From Flavobacterium jumunjinense (lineage in GTDB: Bacteria > Bacteroidota > Bacteroidia > Flavobacteriales > Flavobacteriaceae): DNA of 64,000 nucleotides. This document shows positions 60,514 through 64,000 of the stretch, in pieces; position 1 is the stretch's first letter, and each line of letters starts with the position of its first letter. Where the stretch lies: positions 1,612,001 through 1,676,000 of the forward strand of contig NZ_CP091285.1 of NCBI RefSeq assembly GCF_021650975.2. The letters are read 5' to 3'. The notes beneath the pieces are model-generated. The model was not told the DNA's origin. It saw only the letters and a list, made by a program, of their open reading frames with translations, and did not search any database. The translations under genes were made by a program, and so were the position numbers.

Positions 60514-61551
60514 ATGAAGAAACCACAACCTTTAACTCCTTTATTCAAACATTTCATAAGAGATTCTGAATCTGGAAAAAGATTAAAGAAGAATGGTGAA
60601 CGAATTACTGCTGGTTCAATTGTAAATTATAAATATGTACTTCAAAATTTAGTACAGTTTAGTACAGATACTGATTTTGAACTGCGTGTGTGTAGTATTC
60701 TTCGATTAACTGCAAGGGAATTAAAGTCTGAAAAAGCATATTGGAAAAAATTCTACAAAAACTTTACCGAGTTTATGTATAAAAAAGGTTGTTTCGATAA
60801 TTATGTTGGAGCTAATATTAAAATTATTCGTGTTTTTTTCAATTACCTTAAAGAAGAGAAAGACTTATATGTTGGCGATTTTCATAAACAGTTTTATGTT
60901 AGAAAAGAAGAAATTGATATTTTAGTACTATCTCCCGATCAATTGAAGTTTTTAATTCATGACAAGGAGTTTGAAAAAAGATTGACTTCAACACAAATTA
61001 AGTTGAAAGATATATTTGTTTTTGGTTGTACTACTGGACTTCGTTTTTCGGATATTTTTTTATTAACCAATAAGAATTTTGAAAAAACAAACGACGATTG
61101 GTATTTAAAATTAAAATCGAAGAAAACAAAAACCTATAGTTTTATTAAGTTGCCTAGTTACGCTGTTGAAGTATATAAGAAATACAAATCGAATAATAGC
61201 AAAACAACTCTGTTTGGAGAGAAAAATTTATCTAATTTCAATAGGTCTTTGAAACGAATTGGAGAAATGGCTGGCTTTACCGATTCGGTTGAAGTCTCTC
61301 GTGAGAAACAAGGTAAAACTAAAAAGGTCAATAGTAAAGCTAAAGAACGTTTTTGTGACAAAATGAGTTCACACATGATGCGTAGAACTGCTATTACTAC
61401 TTTGCTTATTTTAGGTATGCCGGAACATTTAGTTCGAAAAATAAGTGGACATAGTCACGGTAGTAGTTCATTCAATCGTTATGTTCATTATGCACAAGCT
61501 TATATTGATAAGGAAATTGAAAAAGTGCATGTGAAATTAGAAAATTATTAA
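60514..61551 (+). CDS. Tyrosine recombinase
   Basis: 345 residues. An N-terminal SAM-like core-binding domain (about 25-115) and a catalytic domain (about 130-340) with all expected residues: Arg176 in TTGLRFSDI, a Lys in the KSKKTKTYS hairpin, His287 and Arg290 in SSHMMRRTA, His313 in SGHSHGSS and the nucleophile Tyr323 in NRYVHY. It is therefore likely active. No other phage or transposon genes adjoin. It could be a stand-alone chromosomal integrase, or could act on sites near the RHS cassette 46 bases away. The target is unknown. Confidence 0.9.
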   Translation: MKKPQPLTPLFKHFIRDSESGKRLKKNGERITAGSIVNYKYVLQNLVQFSTDTDFELRVCSILRLTARELKSEKAYWKKFYKNFTEFMYKKGCFDNYVGANIKIIRVFFNYLKEEKDLYVGDFHKQFYVRKEEIDILVLSPDQLKFLIHDKEFEKRLTSTQIKLKDIFVFGCTTGLRFSDIFLLTNKNFEKTNDDWYLKLKSKKTKTYSFIKLPSYAVEVYKKYKSNNSKTTLFGEKNLSNFNRSLKRIGEMAGFTDSVEVSREKQGKTKKVNSKAKERFCDKMSSHMMRRTAITTLLILGMPEHLVRKISGHSHGSSSFNRYVHYAQAYIDKEIEKVHVKLENY

Positions 61552-61621
61552 TTAAAATAAAAAATACAAGTTTAGCGTTCTATAAAAAACCTAAATTGCA
61601 ACGACTTTACACAAATATACA

Positions 61622-62341
61622 ATGAAGAAGATTTTTATTATTGCTATCATCAGTTTTTTATTAGTTTCTTTTACTGATCCTTATACTATTAAAAGGGTTT
61701 CAGATAAAGAATTTCGTTATGAATTTTATACTACTGATAAAAAAGGAAGTATAAAAAACACAAAACATTATTATTGGTTTAAGGGTGGTAAAGTTCATAA
61801 TACACAAGGAGGAATTGCGGGACAGTTACTTAATGAGGAATTCAAGAAATTTTATCATACAAATCAGTTAGCAGAACAAGGAAAATTCAAGAAAGGTCTT
61901 AAAGTGGGGCAATGGAAAACTTGGTATGAAAACGGAACTTTAGCTACTACACAAAAATATTGTGGTGGATTATCGAATGGTGCTTTTGTGGAATATGACA
62001 GTAAAGGTAACTTGGTAGCGCAAGGAAAATTTAAAAAAGGGAAGAAACATGGCTTCTGGATTAATCATATTGCAAAAGATACGATTGAATATAAAAGCGG
62101 AAAAGTTTTTGTTCCAAAACCAAAACTGACTATAGAGGAAAAAGCTATCGAAAAAATTCAAAAGAAGAAAGATAGAGAAGCTTTAAAGATTAAGAAAGAA
62201 CAAGTTAAAGAAGCAAAAAAAATAAAAAGAGAACAAAAGAAGAATCAATCAAAAGAAGTAAACCCTTCTGCAACTGAAGGTACACAAAAAGCAAAGAAGG
62301 ATAATTTCTTCAGCCGTCTTTTTAGTAAAAAAGAAAAATAA
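61622..62341 (+). CDS. Exported MORN/YwqK-like repeat protein
   Basis: 239 residues: a signal peptide (MKKIFIIAIISFLLVSF), then MORN-type repeats (KGLKVGQWKTWYENGTLATT, GLSNGAFVEYDSKGNLVAQG, KKGKKHGFWINH; about 75-150), and a very Lys-rich helical tail (about 165-239). The stop overlaps the next start (TAATG), so it is coupled to the pseudopilin genes that follow and may belong to the same envelope machine. Function unknown. Confidence 0.78.
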   Translation: MKKIFIIAIISFLLVSFTDPYTIKRVSDKEFRYEFYTTDKKGSIKNTKHYYWFKGGKVHNTQGGIAGQLLNEEFKKFYHTNQLAEQGKFKKGLKVGQWKTWYENGTLATTQKYCGGLSNGAFVEYDSKGNLVAQGKFKKGKKHGFWINHIAKDTIEYKSGKVFVPKPKLTIEEKAIEKIQKKKDREALKIKKEQVKEAKKIKREQKKNQSKEVNPSATEGTQKAKKDNFFSRLFSKKEK

Positions 62342-63564
62342 TGATTAAAGCACATAGTTTATTATATGCTGTTTATGTTTGCCTAATTGTTGCTGTGCTT
62401 TGCGGAGGATTATTGTTGTTGGCTAACTTATACAATCAGCTTAACTTATACTATGTTACACACGAGTCATTATATATTAGTAATCAATCTACTGTTAATT
62501 ATGCATTAGGAACTAGTTTAGTTTCTGATGAAGATATACTAACTAAAGAAAACACAGGAATTCAGTCACAATTCTCTGTAAAAAATCATGGTTTACTTCC
62601 TTTATTATTGACGAAATCTTTTATGAAAAATGACACCGTTTCATCGGTGCATTTTGTAGGTCAGAAAGTTGCAAATACGACCACTGCATTGTATATGGCA
62701 AATTTTACTCAAGCGTTAAATCTTTCTGGAAACGTTACAATTAAAGGAGATGTGTTTATGCCAACTGAACGCACAAAAGAATCTTATATAAATAACAAAC
62801 CCAACATAATTAACATTCAAGGAAAGAAAGCCATTTCAGAGATTCAACTACCAACACTTTCGGATAAATGCAAATCTATTTATGAAACTAGAAATAGTGC
62901 AAAAGTGAATTGGAATGATTTTGAAAAAAAGAATGATTCTATCTATGTAAATTCTTTTTTCAATGAAACTATCAAATTTCAAATGAGTAGTACGATATTA
63001 GACAATAAAATCATTAAAGGCAATTTTATAATTAGTTCAAATGATTCGATTTACATTCGAAAAAACAATGTATTGGAAGATGTGATTATTATTGCTCCAA
63101 AAGTTGCAATTGAAGAAGGTTTTGAAGGTACTATTCAGGTGTTTGCTAAAGAATCGATTACCCTAGAAAAAGAAGTGATTTTACATTATCCTTCAGTCGT
63201 TGCTTTGTATAACCCTATTGAAGATAAAAAAGCTTTTATCCAAATTGATGAAGCAGTGAAAATTGCAGGTTTGGTGTTACTTTTTGGAAATGATATTATT
63301 CATTTGGATAAAAACAAATTAGAAATAAAAGAAAAAGGCAAAATAATAGGTAATATCTATTGTTCTGGAATTTTAACCTTAAAAAGTGATGTCTATGGTT
63401 CTGTTTATACTTCAAAACTAAATCATAAAACACCTTCTTCTACCTATTCTAACACACTGGCAGACATTATAATTGATGTTACAAAGAAACCAAACGTTTT
63501 TATAGATATGCCCATTTTTGATAATAAAAACACGCGTTATGCTATTATTAAAAAAGTATTATAA
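62341..63564 (+). CDS. GspK-like minor pseudopilin or tip protein (tentative)
   Basis: 407 residues. The N-terminus is MIKA then HSLLYAVYVCLIVAVLCGGL: a very short leader ending Lys-Ala, then a pilin-like hydrophobic helix with Ser at +2 and Leu at +3, but Tyr instead of Glu at +5. Lack of Glu5 is a hallmark of GspK-type tip pseudopilins. The large soluble part is beta-rich with repeated short strands (IIKGNFIISSNDSIYI, DVIIIAPKVAIEEG, GNIYCSGILTLKSDVYGSVY), resembling a beta helix. It overlaps the next gene by 26 bases. The assignment rests on the leader motif and on its neighbours. Confidence 0.55.
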   Translation: MIKAHSLLYAVYVCLIVAVLCGGLLLLANLYNQLNLYYVTHESLYISNQSTVNYALGTSLVSDEDILTKENTGIQSQFSVKNHGLLPLLLTKSFMKNDTVSSVHFVGQKVANTTTALYMANFTQALNLSGNVTIKGDVFMPTERTKESYINNKPNIINIQGKKAISEIQLPTLSDKCKSIYETRNSAKVNWNDFEKKNDSIYVNSFFNETIKFQMSSTILDNKIIKGNFIISSNDSIYIRKNNVLEDVIIIAPKVAIEEGFEGTIQVFAKESITLEKEVILHYPSVVALYNPIEDKKAFIQIDEAVKIAGLVLLFGNDIIHLDKNKLEIKEKGKIIGNIYCSGILTLKSDVYGSVYTSKLNHKTPSSTYSNTLADIIIDVTKKPNVFIDMPIFDNKNTRYAIIKKVL

Positions 63565-63865
63565 AGCCAATTCTATTATAGAATCCGTCATTGCATTAAC
63601 CATTATTTCGATATGTATTTATATCTCTATAATGGTATATGCAAATGTATTTTCGCCTAGAACGTCAATTCATCAATACAGTCATCAAAATGAAGTTAAT
63701 GAGCAATTCTATTTGTTACAACTACAAGAAGAAGCTTCTGTTGAAAATATAGAAATAACAGAAAACTGGCTCACTACTTATTTGAAAGAAGTAACGCTAA
63801 CGTATAAAGATAGTTTGACTTCTGATGTTTCGAAAACTGTTTATATTCATACAGATGGAGAATAA
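63539..63865 (+). CDS. Minor pseudopilin (GspI-like)
   Basis: Start at the ATG at 63539 (MLLLKKYYKA), giving 108 residues. The leader ends KKYYKA, followed by NSIIESVIALTIISICIYIS, a type IV pilin helix with Glu at +5. The short C-terminal domain and the position between K-like and J-like genes suit GspI. It overlaps both neighbours, so the genes are tightly coupled. Confidence 0.75.
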   Translation: MLLLKKYYKANSIIESVIALTIISICIYISIMVYANVFSPRTSIHQYSHQNEVNEQFYLLQLQEEASVENIEITENWLTTYLKEVTLTYKDSLTSDVSKTVYIHTDGE

Positions 63866-64000
63866 GAACTATATAAAGGCTTTTTCAATAGTTGAAGTCA
63901 TGGTAAGCATGGTAATTACTGCTATTATTGTCGGACTCATTTTTGGTGTTTTTACTATTGTTTCTGAACAGATATTAGAATTTAAGAAAGAAAACGAACA
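63855..64000 (+). CDS. Minor pseudopilin (GspJ-like), cut by the window end
   Basis: Begins at the ATG at 63855, overlapping the previous stop by 11 bases: leader MENKNYIKA, then FSIVEVMVSMVITAIIVGLI with Glu at +5. Only the first 48 residues are in the window. It is the fourth protein here with a Lys-Ala-x-Ser-(Ile/Leu) processing motif. Confidence 0.75.
   Translation, partial: MENKNYIKAFSIVEVMVSMVITAIIVGLIFGVFTIVSEQILEFKKENE

Noticed and set aside
60514..61551. A prophage or integrative element starting at the recombinase
   Set aside because: No structural, replication or conjugation genes follow, and no flanking tRNA or direct repeats were found.

Overview
The window is AT-rich, and its gene content points to a member of the Flavobacteriaceae (Bacteroidota). 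The signs are the block mgtE, rsmA, DUF4286, TPR, serS; -7 boxes of the TAnnTTTG type; a giant RHS protein with the Bacteroidota core; and a bifunctional OlsF-type acyltransferase. No tRNA, rRNA, CRISPR array or complete prophage was seen.

Layout. Positions 1-3540 hold an LRR lipoprotein, REP-like palindromes and a first orphan RHS tip with a candidate immunity gene (- strand). Positions 3570-9376 are housekeeping genes (- strand). Positions 9520-33215 form one + strand operon of about 23.7 kb: an OmpH-like protein, a lipoprotein, a 1883-residue RHS N-terminal protein, an LRR/PKD/VWA protein that ends in RHS sequence, a small exported protein, a 3954-residue RHS protein, and a small membrane protein that is the candidate immunity protein. 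Positions 33237-48115 carry a type II secretion/type IV pilus-like locus on the - strand. It runs pseudopilin, prepilin peptidase, gspE, secretin, PilM-, PilN- and PilO-like, FnIII lipoprotein, PilP-like, followed by a detached gspF fragment. Positions 48289-50115 hold a second orphan tip. Positions 50368-57684 are metabolic and envelope genes, with an IS3-family element inserted at the stop codon of the acyltransferase gene. Positions 57893-60468 hold a third orphan tip with two exported partner genes. Positions 60514-64000 hold a tyrosine recombinase, a MORN-repeat protein and three more pseudopilin-like genes, the last cut by the window end.

Two things dominate. First, 35118-41580 and 41581-about 47945 are the same 6.4 kb twice in tandem. 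The first copy is clean at its left end and noisy at its right; the second is noisy at its left and clean at its right. The random indels and substitutions, the two-sided gradient and a 22-T run look like two overlapping, poorly polished contig ends joined without trimming. I do not read it as a real duplication. The broken secretin, PilM-, PilN- and PilO-like genes there are probably intact in the organism.

Second, one RHS expression locus coexists with three dispersed orphan C-terminal cassettes. They share a leader of about 165 bp with a -7 box and a 21-codon ORF that overlaps the tip ORF by ATGA in two of the three copies. Two cassettes share an 89-bp block identical to the main gene. Each cassette is followed by an exported candidate immunity or partner gene and by REP or hairpin elements. 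I interpret this as a tip-exchange archive for a secreted polymorphic toxin, possibly with independent cassette expression. The tip activities are unknown. The four pseudopilin-like proteins share a Lys-Ala-x-Ser motif with Ala instead of Gly at the predicted cleavage site.
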